A stretch of DNA of 64,000 nucleotides from a virus. The DNA lies in IMG/VR virus record IMGVR_UViG_3300001242_000018, positions 62,001 through 126,000 of that record; one strand, written 5' to 3'. The translations under genes and the position numbers were made by a program. The notes below the pieces were generated by a model. It did not search any database. It saw only the letters and a list, made by a program, of their open reading frames with translations, and had not been told where the DNA came from. Position 1 is the first letter of the stretch, and each line of letters opens with the position of its first letter. This document shows positions 38,706 through 46,679 of this stretch, piece after piece.

Positions 38706-39021
38706 ATGCTAGACGAGTGGAATAACGCATTTAATTGCTGGAGTCGTGCTTGGTAAATTATCGGGATTAGATACTGTCCTAGTTGCAATCGGTAGCCTTC
38801 TCCCGGATGCTGATTGTCGTAATAGTTATGTTGGACGGTTTCTACCAATGTGGTTATTTACCAAACATCGTGGATTCCTTCATACGATTGATGTAGCTTT
38901 AATTCTAATGGTTATTTCGTTTCCACTGGGTTTAGGGTACCTATCTCACCTGGCTCTGGATAGGCATCTTAAATTCAGTAAGTTTACTCATAGGTTCATG
39001 GAATATATAAAACCCTCTTAA
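38706..39021 (+). pseudogene. DUF457/YdjM-like membrane hydrolase, frameshifted or non-AUG start
   Basis: The frame read from 38722 gives 'ITHLIAGVVLGKLSG', then 'GSLLPDADCRNSYVGRFLP' and 'TKHRGFLHT'. This is the metal-binding His/Asp pattern of the DUF457 (LexA-regulated membrane metal hydrolase) family, shortened to about 100 residues. The first His is included only if translation starts before GTG 38746. The well-placed ATG at 38706 (after a G-rich ribosome site) is in another frame and stops after 16 codons. Removing one A near 38721 would join it exactly in frame (MLDEWITHLIAG...). So this is a frameshifted gene, a +1 frameshifting gene, or one started at ATA 38722. Confidence 0.55.
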
Positions 39022-39035
39022 CTTAAGAGGGTTTT
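39009..39035 (+). terminator. Intrinsic terminator
   Basis: AAAACCCTCTT (39009-39019) pairs with AAGAGGGTTTT (39025-39035), five-base loop, followed by a T-rich tail (cttttcttt). Ends the DUF457-like transcript. Confidence 0.85.
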
Positions 39036-39233
39036 CTTTTCTTTATAGGCACTATTTACTTGGTATATAAAATAAACTAGATAAATAAACCTATGTTAGC
39101 ATATATATTAACAAACCGGTATCGGTAGTCTAGATCTTATTATGAATAGATGTAGTGTATCTTTGTGACGCCAGTTAATCCGGTGTTGTTGTCTTATATG
39201 TGTTAACGAATACCTTATAGGAGGTTTAACTAA

Positions 39234-39452
39234 ATGGATTATATTCAATGCTTTGAAAAGAACTTAGACATGGCTATGAAGACTATGCGAAAGTTTCGTG
39301 AAGAGTGTAGCAAACCTACCAAGATAAATGCTACTAGCGGCAATAGGTTAATCATATACTTAGATGCACTACAGGCTGAGGTTGAAGAGATTAAAGAAGG
39401 TATCAAGGAGGTAAATAGAGGTGAACAAAAGGGGAGTGAAATCGTTAATTAA
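39234..39452 (+). CDS. Small helical protein (72 aa)
   Basis: ATG with ATAGGAGGT upstream. Almost wholly helical; the acidic helix 'ALQAEVEEIKEGIKEV' suggests a coiled coil. First gene of the conjugation-like block. The preceding 200 bases (39036-39233) hold no gene and no promoter I can name with confidence. Confidence 0.6.
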   Translation: MDYIQCFEKNLDMAMKTMRKFREECSKPTKINATSGNRLIIYLDALQAEVEEIKEGIKEVNRGEQKGSEIVN

Positions 39453-39555
39453 AGGTATCATCGTTATCGTTTTGACAATCATCGTTATTACTAATCTTGT
39501 AGCCTCTGTTCCTCATACTACGCAAGAACAGCGGTATCCTATAGTATATTTATAG
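39421..39555 (+). CDS. Single-pass membrane peptide (44 aa)
   Basis: GTG start after AAGGAGG; basic N-terminus (NKRGVKSLIK) then one membrane helix of Ile/Val (about residues 9-30) and a short outside tail. Overlaps the upstream gene by 32 bases. Size and topology recall small membrane subunits of secretion systems, but no family is recognised. Confidence 0.5.
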   Translation: MNKRGVKSLIKGIIVIVLTIIVITNLVASVPHTTQEQRYPIVYL

Positions 39556-39568
39556 GAGGTGTTGATTT

Positions 39569-39883
39569 ATCATTCCGCTATGGCTTATCAAGGGTGTTGT
39601 AATCTTAGGGGTCGGAGCTTTTCTTGGCTCTCACTGCTCTAGTAGTGGTCAGATTCCCGCAAGTAGCCAGGGAAATGGAGATTTACTAAAGAGAGTGCAG
39701 GTTATGCAAGAAGATTACCGTGGGAAAATTGTAAGAGGTGGTATAGGAAAAGAGATTTTCTGGGCTATCGTTAAAGATGGGAAGGTTAAAGAAGTAGAGC
39801 TGCATAATGAATGGGGCCAGATGATTAAAAACAGTGAGGAAGAAGAGTATGTAAAACAGAGTTTAAATGAAAGGAGACTGTAA
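39569..39883 (+). CDS. Membrane-anchored or lipoprotein-like protein (about 104 aa)
   Basis: The frame is open from just after a TGA at 39563 and has a hydrophobic start ('PLWLIKGVVILGVGAFLGSH') followed at once by a Cys and a Ser-rich stretch, like an anchor or lipobox. The soluble part follows. The only ribosome site (AGGAGG, 39554-39559) points to ATC 39569 or ATT 39572. The first standard start in frame, GTG 39695, has no ribosome site and would lose the membrane segment. Part of the conjugation-like block. Confidence 0.5.
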   Translation: MIPLWLIKGVVILGVGAFLGSHCSSSGQIPASSQGNGDLLKRVQVMQEDYRGKIVRGGIGKEIFWAIVKDGKVKEVELHNEWGQMIKNSEEEEYVKQSLNERRL

Positions 39884-39884
39884 T

Positions 39885-40280
39885 ATGAGAATGATAGTAT
39901 GTAATGTGAGAAAGCCTAAACCCAACGTGAAGAAAGTTGAAGAGCTTAAATCTCTCCGTAGATTCTGTGCAATGGCTTTTGTAGCTGTAGAGGCTGTAAA
40001 GTTAACAACACCGGCACCTGTCATGGCAGCGATAAGCGGTAGTACTAAAGCTGCTGCGGCGGCCGCTACCTTCGGAATTGGAGGCCCTGGATTTATCATT
40101 ATAGAGGTTCTTTTGATAGCTATTGTAGGCGGAATTACTGCTACCATAGCCTCTACCATCGGTTATGGCAACGTAGCTAGGCTTCTAGTCTTTATTGGTA
40201 CTATGGTATGCGTAGGACTTATCTGTGACTTAGCTGGAGGTGTTGTTAATAAAGTAATGGACTTTGCGGGGATGTACTAA
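39885..40280 (+). CDS. VirB2/TrbC-like pilin or small membrane protein (131 aa)
   Basis: Start set at the ATG at 39885, after AAGGAGA, rather than 39867. An Ala/Ser-rich stretch (about residues 46-66), 'TFGIGGPGFIIIEVLLIAIV' and a second hydrophobic segment around 95-120 give a two-helix membrane protein like VirB2/TrbC-type conjugative pilins. The basic N-terminus of about 35 residues could serve as leader. The stop overlaps the start of the coupling ATPase (TAATG), the strongest context evidence for a secretion-system role. Confidence 0.5.
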   Translation: MRMIVCNVRKPKPNVKKVEELKSLRRFCAMAFVAVEAVKLTTPAPVMAAISGSTKAAAAAATFGIGGPGFIIIEVLLIAIVGGITATIASTIGYGNVARLLVFIGTMVCVGLICDLAGGVVNKVMDFAGMY

Positions 40281-42892
40281 TGGGAGTAAGTTTAATCATA
40301 GGAGGAGTATTAGGAGCAACTATTACTACCAGTGCCGGCATTAAAGCTATCAGAGATTATATGGTTGGAAAACAAATGGACGACGTATTAACCACCGGAG
40401 TTACAAGGCAGGTATTGGTCGAAAGGAATTCAGAGTTAGGGGCGCAAGCCTTAAAGAATTACTGGGATTCTTTAGGCGTACTTGGTAGATGCGAGGTGCC
40501 AATGCATTTCTCTACTGAATTCCATTTCTCAGAGCATAAAGCTAAGATGATTCAATGGTACCCTCGTAGACTGGATAATACTATGCAGCGAACCTTAAAT
40601 GCCGTGCATAAAGCTGCTGAGTTAAAACCTATTAAAGATCCGTTAACTCTGGATAGATTCAAAGGGCGGTCGGTTAAAGCAATCGAACTTGAATTAGCAA
40701 AGAACTATATCTTCAATATAGAGATGATTCGTGGAGAGAAGATGCCTGGAGACCCTGTAACTAATATAATATCCGCAGGTACAAATTTAGCATCAGGTTG
40801 CGAGGTGATAGTACAGATTTTAACAAGACCGGTATCCGGTAGATATATTGAGAAAGGTAAATTCTATCTCAATAACTATGCAAAAACCCATAGCGAACCT
40901 CTTAAATTAAACAGTAACCTTAAGATGATTACAGAGGTATTCGGGCCTATACTAACACTAGGAAATGCAATTTACATACTAGGTACTAAGAATATACCAG
41001 CACCCAAGTACAGTAACATAGATATTAAAAAGATGAAAGATAAGATTAACAGCGGGATACTATTTGATACCCATATTCGCATTATAGCCATAGCTAGTAA
41101 CGATGCTGTAGCTATGAGTAACTTATCTACTATGGCCAGCGCTTTTGCCACAATAAGTGATGGTAATAGCTTTATAGTAAATAAGGTAAAACCTACGAAT
41201 AAATGGATTGATAACTTCTGTAAAAGAAAGATACCTCCTTATGTAACAGAGAACCTTTTATCAAGTAATGAACTTGCTTATTTTGTACACTTCCCGGATA
41301 AAAGAGTACCCTATGTGGAAAGACTCAAGAGTAAGAAACTACCCGTTCCAGAAGAAGTCCTGACATACAAAACATTCTGGGATGCCATTAACGATAATGC
41401 AATACCATTTGGATACTCTACATTTAGGGGTAGAACTAAATGGCTTGCCTTTAGAGATGTAAAGATGCTAAGACAACATGCTTATATTATAGGAGGTACC
41501 GGTGCTGGTAAGAGTACTATGTTAATATCCATGGCTCTTGCTGTTATTAAAAAAGCCGGACTTACATTCTTTGATGTTAAGGGTACCACTTTGGATAGAT
41601 TTATAGGGTATCTAAATAAGAGTGAAAGAGAGCGTGTCGTATACGTAGACCTCTCTAGTGATGATTTCTTTATACCAATGAATATCATGGCTGTAAGTAT
41701 GCCACCATATGATTTAGCAAACCTAATTGTGGATATATTCATTAGTGCCTTTGGAGAGAAATCCATTCAAGCTCGAAGTCAGAAGGTACTGCGACAGGCT
41801 GTGTTAGCCGTTTCCGTCAATGATAAGAATGGTACCATAATGGAAGTATACCGAATGTTTACTGATAGTAATTATCGTAGAAGAAGATTAGAAGATCTAG
41901 AGAGGTTATACCAACAGGGGAAGTACACAGAAGTTTATGAGTACTGGAAGAAGTTCGTAGGGAAGAAAAATGCTTATGATGACCCGGATGCTCAGCCGAT
42001 TATTAATAAGTTAGAGAAGATTATGCAAAGTACTAGACCTCGTATGATGCTCTCTCAAAGAAGTAACGTTTTAAATTGGGAGAGATTTATGAATGAGAAG
42101 AAGATTGTATTAATCAATCTCAATATAGGGACTAATACTCCTGAAATTCAAAGGCTCTTTGCCACTATGTTAATGACTATGATACGGCAAGATACCTTTA
42201 AAAGGTTAAAAGATGGTCGGCACGAGAATGACAGAGAGACTCATGTTACTATCCTAGACGAATTCGAGGAATTTGCTAAAGATCCTGTTGAGTTTGAAAG
42301 ACTCCTAGCTATGGCTCGTGAATGTGGTAATGGTCTTATCTTAACTCACCAGGCTAAAAGCCAGTTGCCGGATAGGATATTTGATATTATTGCTGATAAT
42401 ACATTTACACAGGTCGCTATGAATATTGGAGACGCTTCGGCCCCGGTTATCTCCAAGATGTTTCCGGGCTTTGAATCTCAGGATATGACGAGCTTTACTT
42501 GTGATATAAACGAAGGACTTGAAGGAGTTTGTAGGATGAAGAAATTATCACCCGAACCCTTCACCTTCTATACTCCTTTATATTGGAAACTGTTTAAGGA
42601 TTACGGAAAGGTTACTGAAACTATTAATAAACTCCATACAAGAGATCATGTGTCAATTATGCAGTGCTTTAGAGATATAGAAGCAAGATACAAGACTACC
42701 AAGGAGGATACGGTAACAGATGCTACCATTCAAAAGCAACCGCAAAATATCAAAGTACGAAAGGATAAACCTAGAGGATCCCTTAAGGCTATACCAGGAG
42801 CTATTAAAAAGTCGAGTACTTCAACCCCGGGATTTGAAGGTTCTGGAGGCGGTATATTACCGCAAATGTGTGATACCAAGACACCTGGGTAG
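40280..42892 (+). CDS. VirD4/TraG-type coupling ATPase
   Basis: 870-residue conjugation-type DNA-translocating ATPase. One hydrophobic N-terminal segment (residues 4-20), a middle domain of about 350 residues, Walker A GGTGAGKST at 405-413, and 'LTFFDVKGTTLDRFIGYL' just after. Walker B is 'VTILDEFEEF' (656-665), followed by the 'GLILTHQAKSQLPD' segment characteristic of type IV coupling proteins. The last 60 residues are low-complexity (Lys/Pro/Gly/Ser) and overlap the next gene. No VirB4, VirB6 or classical relaxase is present in the window, so the module is reduced or its partners lie elsewhere. Confidence 0.8.
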   Translation: MGVSLIIGGVLGATITTSAGIKAIRDYMVGKQMDDVLTTGVTRQVLVERNSELGAQALKNYWDSLGVLGRCEVPMHFSTEFHFSEHKAKMIQWYPRRLDNTMQRTLNAVHKAAELKPIKDPLTLDRFKGRSVKAIELELAKNYIFNIEMIRGEKMPGDPVTNIISAGTNLASGCEVIVQILTRPVSGRYIEKGKFYLNNYAKTHSEPLKLNSNLKMITEVFGPILTLGNAIYILGTKNIPAPKYSNIDIKKMKDKINSGILFDTHIRIIAIASNDAVAMSNLSTMASAFATISDGNSFIVNKVKPTNKWIDNFCKRKIPPYVTENLLSSNELAYFVHFPDKRVPYVERLKSKKLPVPEEVLTYKTFWDAINDNAIPFGYSTFRGRTKWLAFRDVKMLRQHAYIIGGTGAGKSTMLISMALAVIKKAGLTFFDVKGTTLDRFIGYLNKSERERVVYVDLSSDDFFIPMNIMAVSMPPYDLANLIVDIFISAFGEKSIQARSQKVLRQAVLAVSVNDKNGTIMEVYRMFTDSNYRRRRLEDLERLYQQGKYTEVYEYWKKFVGKKNAYDDPDAQPIINKLEKIMQSTRPRMMLSQRSNVLNWERFMNEKKIVLINLNIGTNTPEIQRLFATMLMTMIRQDTFKRLKDGRHENDRETHVTILDEFEEFAKDPVEFERLLAMARECGNGLILTHQAKSQLPDRIFDIIADNTFTQVAMNIGDASAPVISKMFPGFESQDMTSFTCDINEGLEGVCRMKKLSPEPFTFYTPLYWKLFKDYGKVTETINKLHTRDHVSIMQCFRDIEARYKTTKEDTVTDATIQKQPQNIKVRKDKPRGSLKAIPGAIKKSSTSTPGFEGSGGGILPQMCDTKTPG

Positions 42893-43631
42893 TGAATTCT
42901 TTGGTATAGACTCTAATGGTAACCCGAATAAGATCGCAGACATCATAGCTAGGCGGAGGCTTAAACAATATTACCGGTGGCATATAATTGACCGATTCTT
43001 TGTAGACCCTGGGTTAAATAAGGGGAGTTCTCCACAGTATGTAACACTTGATGTTATAGGGGCTATGATACTAGCAGGATGGTGGGGATGTACTATGAAA
43101 GAATTAAAGTGGAAGAAAGAAAGGAATGATGTACAAATACCTTACTTAGCCCATATTATAGAGATTAATAGCTTCAGAGAATGGCTGGTCAATAACGCTA
43201 AGGTAGCGGGCCATCTCCCTGGAGTGTGGAAGGTAGAGCATCATAATTATGTATCGTTTGAAATGGATGAACTTAATTATAGGTTAGAGCCGGATGGGTA
43301 TTGTCAGTACTGGTTTAATAAAGAAGATGGGTTCCATTTCTTTTACGAGCACGATAGAGGAACGATGTCTTTAAAGCAGTGGAAGGAGAAAATAGCCAGG
43401 TATCAATTGTATTTTGATAGCCGGCATTGGCAGAAAGACAGTGAGTTACAATTCCCGATCGTATTATGTACTACAACAACATGGAAACGTACTGAAGAGC
43501 TTTCTGCGTTATGTGCGGAAACAAATGTAGTCTGGTTCTTTACCTCTTACGAGAATGGATTTACAGACGAATGGATCGAGAGTAGTACCGAAGGAAAAAT
43601 ACAGTTATTCAATACGAAAGACGGGGCTTAA
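42720..43631 (+). CDS. Replication-relaxation family protein
   Basis: Matches the Replic_Relax family (PF13814 type). N-terminal winged-helix stretch 'LQPRDLKVLEAVYYRKCVIP' (about residues 34-53); core 'YRLEPDGYCQYWF' and 'FHFFYEHDRGTMSLKQWKEK', where the family has a PD...ElDrgt...K pattern. These proteins are usually next to TraG/VirD4 genes on conjugative plasmids of Bacillota and Actinobacteria. The start at 42720 has AAGGAGG 12 bases upstream and makes a 173-base overlap with the coupling protein, whose disordered tail is written in the other frame. Confidence 0.75.
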   Translation: MLPFKSNRKISKYERINLEDPLRLYQELLKSRVLQPRDLKVLEAVYYRKCVIPRHLGSEFFGIDSNGNPNKIADIIARRRLKQYYRWHIIDRFFVDPGLNKGSSPQYVTLDVIGAMILAGWWGCTMKELKWKKERNDVQIPYLAHIIEINSFREWLVNNAKVAGHLPGVWKVEHHNYVSFEMDELNYRLEPDGYCQYWFNKEDGFHFFYEHDRGTMSLKQWKEKIARYQLYFDSRHWQKDSELQFPIVLCTTTTWKRTEELSALCAETNVVWFFTSYENGFTDEWIESSTEGKIQLFNTKDGA

Positions 43632-43642
43632 TTGCTCCCGTC
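43620..43642 (+). terminator. Hairpin at end of conjugation-like operon
   Basis: GACGGG (43620-43625) pairs with CCCGTC (43637-43642), with inner GC pairing and a short T-run (ttt) after. Lies at the end of the plus-strand block where transcription meets the minus-strand genes. Confidence 0.6.
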
Positions 43643-43643
43643 T

Positions 43644-43754
43644 TTACTCATTAACTTTAATATTGTCCCAAAAATCATCGAACATATAGTAACCGGTTAT
43701 TAATCCAGTTACAATTGCTATTACAGTTAGTATAATCCATGTCTTAGTATTCAT
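43644..43754 (-). CDS. Single-pass membrane peptide (36 aa)
   Basis: MNTKTWIILTVIAIVTGLI is a lone membrane helix followed by a short acidic tail. Ribosome site weak. Last gene of the minus-strand group; function unknown. Confidence 0.4.
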   Translation of the reverse strand: MNTKTWIILTVIAIVTGLITGYYMFDDFWDNIKVNE

Positions 43755-43776
43755 AAGTGCTACTCATGTGTTAGTA

Positions 43777-43938
43777 TCACCGTTTCCTTTCGCTTTTTAT
43801 TCTCTGCTTAAATAGTCTTTCCCTAACGTGAGCAGCAGCTCTATCGTAATACCATTTAGGTGCTTTACGTAGTCTACCACTCTTGAAAAGAATGTAATAT
43901 CCTTCATGATTTCTAAACACATCGACTACATTATTCAT
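43777..43938 (-). CDS. Small basic protein (53 aa)
   Basis: Very basic, Arg/Lys-rich protein (e.g. RERLFKQRIKSERKR). Its ATG overlaps the stop of the membrane protein upstream by four bases, so it is probably translated by coupling. No family recognised. Confidence 0.45.
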   Translation of the reverse strand: MNNVVDVFRNHEGYYILFKSGRLRKAPKWYYDRAAAHVRERLFKQRIKSERKR

Positions 43939-44267
43939 AAATCACTATTACTATTGAAGTTATTCTTAGGATCATTCTTAAATGTATAAATCTTATACGA
44001 GAATACCTTACGCAGTATAGGAAAGAATAACCCTATAATTGCCGGTGGTATATCAAATACGATTCTAAAAATATGATATACCCTGAAGTATTTATCACAT
44101 CCAAACATCACATGCCTGTATCCCTTTATTAAGCCTCCTTCTCTTGTCTCTATCCAGAAATCGCGAGCCCTTACCCCAAAGTAAAACAGATAACATATCC
44201 ATAGAATCATTTGCCACCAGGTAAGATCGATAAATCTTGTCCATATAAATATAGCGTACTCGATCAT
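43935..44267 (-). CDS. Small membrane protein (110 aa)
   Basis: Trp/Phe/Ile-rich with two to three membrane segments (starting IEYAIFIWTRF, then 'WWQMILWICYLFYFGV', and a third near residues 70-88) and an Asn-rich soluble tail. GAGGTGAT ribosome site. Family not recognised. Confidence 0.55.
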   Translation of the reverse strand: MIEYAIFIWTRFIDLTWWQMILWICYLFYFGVRARDFWIETREGGLIKGYRHVMFGCDKYFRVYHIFRIVFDIPPAIIGLFFPILRKVFSYKIYTFKNDPKNNFNSNSDL

Positions 44268-44281
44268 AGTATCACCTCTTT

Positions 44282-45142
44282 TTAATAATTCATGATTATA
44301 TATTCAGGAACTTCAGATCGGCCGGTACCTTTAGAGTTAACATTCCTTCGTACGTGTACTGTATCGATCTTATATCCTTGAAACAATGTTTTTATATCCG
44401 TATGTGCAGAGTTACTGCACATACAAAAGACATCCTTTGCAGTCAGTCTATCGATTAGATTCTTAAGTCTGATATGCTCTGTATCAGGAAAGCCCTTGTC
44501 TGTGTACTCTGTGAATTTTGCCGTATCAGAGATAGGCTTATATGGAGGATCGAAATATATAAAGTCTCCTGCTGATATATACGGCTCTACCAATTCGAAG
44601 TCTCCATGGATAATGACTTGTCCTTTAAGAGTAGATGCTACAGACGTAATGAGTAATGAGTCGTAGATGATTGGATTCTTATAGTTACCTATAGGAGCGT
44701 TAAATTGCCCCTTTTTATTATAGCGGCTCAACCCATTAAAGCAAGTCTTATTTAAGTATATGTACCGAGCGGCCCGTTCCTCTGGCGAGGGATTCCATCC
44801 AGAGTCTCTATCGAATTCTCTTACCTTGTAATAGTTACCTTCGGTAATATGGTCGCCTGGATGCTTGTTAAATGGATATCTGGCAAGTAGGTTCCTTATC
44901 TCTTGCAATACACCACCAGGATTCGTTTTAATAGCCATGTAGCAAATAGCGGTGTCTTTATTACCATCTATCAAGATAGCATGTTTGCCATTCATAAGAC
45001 CAAGCGAATGGAGTTTAAAGTATAATGCGCCGCCACCTACAAAAGGTTCAGCGTATCTATTATACGCTGCAGGCATTCTCTGCATTAACTCATCTGTTAT
45101 ACTACCCTTTCCTCCTAAGCATTTGATAAACGGTTTACACAT
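44282..45142 (-). CDS. dam: Dam-type adenine-N6 DNA methyltransferase
   Basis: 286 residues, alpha-class D12 methylase (GATC-type family). Motif X 'PFIKCLGGKGS' (4-14); motif I 'YAEPFVGGGALYF' (30-42); catalytic motif IV 'DFIYFDPPY' (193-201). Probably marks phage DNA against host restriction or controls late events. It directly abuts the upstream gene, within a minus-strand operon. No matching restriction gene is present, so this is an orphan methylase. Confidence 0.88.
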   Translation of the reverse strand: MCKPFIKCLGGKGSITDELMQRMPAAYNRYAEPFVGGGALYFKLHSLGLMNGKHAILIDGNKDTAICYMAIKTNPGGVLQEIRNLLARYPFNKHPGDHITEGNYYKVREFDRDSGWNPSPEERAARYIYLNKTCFNGLSRYNKKGQFNAPIGNYKNPIIYDSLLITSVASTLKGQVIIHGDFELVEPYISAGDFIYFDPPYKPISDTAKFTEYTDKGFPDTEHIRLKNLIDRLTAKDVFCMCSNSAHTDIKTLFQGYKIDTVHVRRNVNSKGTGRSEVPEYIIMNY

Positions 45143-45436
45143 CTACTCTCGTCCTTTCTTTTCTATCAAGATTACATTCGGAGGTAGATACTCGACAGAT
45201 TTATAAAGGGTTCCGTCCTTTTTAAATCTCCTCCAATACCAAGAAGAAGGAGTGTAACCTTCGCAATGACAAAGAGCGCCACGACGTCCTTCGCGATCTT
45301 CTACTATATCATCAGGTTTAAAACCTGTCTTAGTCTCAAGAAGTTCTCTTTGAAATACGATGATTTCTTTATTTAATTTATTAATACATTGTTGCCTACT
45401 TCTTATGTCCTCTTCTATTTCCTTTATATCTCTCAT
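45143..45436 (-). CDS. Coiled-coil hypothetical protein (97 aa)
   Basis: Start at 45436, six bases after GAGGTG; the frame is open to 45454 but that overlaps the preceding gene. N-terminal half is a coiled coil ('IEEDIRSRQQCINKLNKEI'), followed by a small beta part with 'PSSWYWRRF'. No family recognised. Confidence 0.6.
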   Translation of the reverse strand: MRDIKEIEEDIRSRQQCINKLNKEIIVFQRELLETKTGFKPDDIVEDREGRRGALCHCEGYTPSSWYWRRFKKDGTLYKSVEYLPPNVILIEKKGRE

Positions 45437-45440
45437 GTTA

Positions 45441-45863
45441 TTACACCTCGTCACTTAGTCTAGCGGACATCTCTACTTCGGTTTCCGGATTAACATGCAT
45501 GTACTCGCAAAGATCTAAATATGCTTGTAATGCCTTTGCCCGGACGACGGTATCCGGGTGCTTGTACCCTATTATTTCAAATGCATGCATCAGATGACCG
45601 AATACGTGTACAGATAACATATCAAATGCAGGAGGATTAGCCTCTGCCATATCTATTATCCTACCAAAATAAGTACGTTTCATGAATGTCTTATCCGGTG
45701 CCGCATTTCTTAAAACGATAGAACGTATCCACCTGGTTAATGATTTAACCTCTACTGTAGCTCCTATATCCGACCCCCTTAGACTTAGTAAAAGAACTGT
45801 CTGCTCTTTTAATGTTAGAGCAAATAGCCAGTCTTGCATAACAGGGCCTGGTACCCATTTCAT
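45441..45863 (-). CDS. Hypothetical helical protein (140 aa)
   Basis: AGGAGGTGAT ribosome site. All-helical protein with an acidic C-terminus; no motif recognised. First protein gene after the terminator closing the tRNA cluster, so it probably has its own weak promoter or depends on readthrough. Confidence 0.6.
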   Translation of the reverse strand: MKWVPGPVMQDWLFALTLKEQTVLLLSLRGSDIGATVEVKSLTRWIRSIVLRNAAPDKTFMKRTYFGRIIDMAEANPPAFDMLSVHVFGHLMHAFEIIGYKHPDTVVRAKALQAYLDLCEYMHVNPETEVEMSARLSDEV

Positions 45864-45886
45864 AGTATCACCTCCTTTATAAAATA

Positions 45887-45913
45887 AAGACTATAGTAAA
45901 ATACTACAGTCTT
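45887..45913 (-). terminator. Terminator of the tRNA cluster
   Basis: On the minus strand AAGACTGTAGTA pairs with TACTATAGTCTT (12 bp including one G-T) around a TTT loop, followed by TATTTTAT. Lies just after the last tRNA. Confidence 0.75.
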
Positions 45914-45929
45914 GGATAAAAGATTATTA

Positions 45930-46006
45930 TGGTCGGGATGGAGGGATTTGAACCCCCGATTTCCTGTTCCCAAAACAGGCGCCTTACCAAGCTAGGCCAC
46001 ATCCCG
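45930..46006 (-). tRNA. tRNA-Pro (anticodon UGG)
   Basis: Complete cloverleaf: acceptor CGGGATG/CATCCCG, anticodon stem CCTGT/ACAGG with loop TTTGGGA, T-arm with GGTTCAAAT, and an encoded CCA. Last tRNA of the cluster. Confidence 0.9.
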
Positions 46007-46009
46007 ACA

Positions 46010-46146
46010 ATGACCGGGGAGATAGGAAGACCCGGTCAAAGTGTCGAAGCACTAAGTTAGTACTGTTTTGACATACTTATCGATGCCGGGTACAGCCCGA
46101 AACCCAACTACTTCAAGGTGTAGTCAATCCTGCCTTATTAATAAGG
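46010..46146 (-). ncRNA. Inter-tRNA structured element C
   Basis: About 140 bases between tRNA-Ile and tRNA-Pro with no ORF. It contains several hairpins on the minus strand: a 16-base palindrome (GCCTTATTAATAAGGC), ACTAC/GTAGT, CGGG/CCCG, GTCAAA/TTTGAC enclosing AGTG/CACT, and finally GACCGGG/CCCGGTC (46012-46018 / 46031-46037) next to the tRNA-Pro 5' end. tRNA processing would release it as a separate RNA. No known family recognised; single copy. Confidence 0.4.
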
Positions 46147-46149
46147 CTC

Positions 46150-46224
46150 TGGTGGGCCCTAAGAGATTCGAACTCCCAACCAACCGGTTATGAGCCGGAT
46201 GCTCTACCATTGAGCTAAAGGCCC
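46150..46224 (-). tRNA. tRNA-Ile2 (anticodon CAU, reads AUA after lysidine)
   Basis: Body GGGCCTTTAGCTCA... with anticodon loop CTCATAA matches bacterial tRNA-Ile2, whose C34 is changed to lysidine by host TilS, better than elongator Met. Encoded CCA. Fits a genome rich in AUA codons. Confidence 0.75.
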
Positions 46225-46408
46225 TTAAATAAGTTTCATATCAAATTCCATTGTTATAACAAATACTAATTTTCTTTTAATTGTCATCTTTAATTCCTTC
46301 CAACTGTAATAATAATTGTAAAAGTGCTTTCGTATATGAAATATTACATTCTATCGGGTTATTGATTCTTCTAAATGCTTTACCGATAGATTTTAAATTA
46401 CAAATCCT
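46225..46408 (-). other. AT-rich tRNA spacer with two doubtful ORFs
   Basis: Between tRNA-Ile2 and the small gene at 46411. One frame (46277-46408) is open for 43 codons and looks protein-like (e.g. IGKAFRRINNPIECNISY) but has no ATG, GTG or TTG start. A 20-codon ATG frame (46225-46287) has GGAAGG upstream and ends exactly at the tRNA. Either could be a remnant; I see no RNA fold here. Confidence 0.3.
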
Positions 46409-46410
46409 AT

Positions 46411-46560
46411 CTAAACATCTTTAGGAACGAAATTTACATTTCCTATAGCCTCTTCGAGCATATCTTTTTCAATGCCAGACATAACAAATACATATACACC
46501 ATCTAATTCACTACTATTATTAGAACAATTATAATGACTTTTTGCGAATATATTATTCAC
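46411..46560 (-). CDS. Small protein in tRNA cluster (46-49 aa)
   Basis: Small frame ending '...SGIEKDMLEEAIGNVNFVPK' and a few more residues. GTG 46560 is fused to the AAGGAG ribosome site; the properly spaced codon (eight bases on) is ATA at 46551. No family recognised. Confidence 0.4.
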   Translation of the reverse strand: MNNIFAKSHYNCSNNSSELDGVYVFVMSGIEKDMLEEAIGNVNFVPKDV

Positions 46561-46598
46561 TCCTTAAAGTTCATTAAATCATCACCTAAATTAATTTT

Positions 46599-46679
46599 TG
46601 GTCGGGATGGAGAGATTCGAACCCTAAATCACTGGTACGGGCTTAAACCGTATGTCTCTACCAATTGGGCTACACCCGG
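46599..46679 (-). tRNA. Unusual class-I tRNA with anticodon UAA (copy a)
   Basis: Anticodon stem TACGG/CCGTA, loop TTTAAGC, so anticodon UAA (UUA codon). It lacks the long variable arm normal for bacterial tRNA-Leu and has G37 rather than A37. One acceptor mismatch; encoded CCA; 3' end nearly the same as in the tRNA-Pro. Close relative at 48676-48753. Confidence 0.6.

Noticed and set aside
38594-38848. Minus-strand 84-codon frame opposite the DUF457-like gene
   Set aside because: No family match and no ribosome site; the plus-strand frame shows conserved metal-binding residues.
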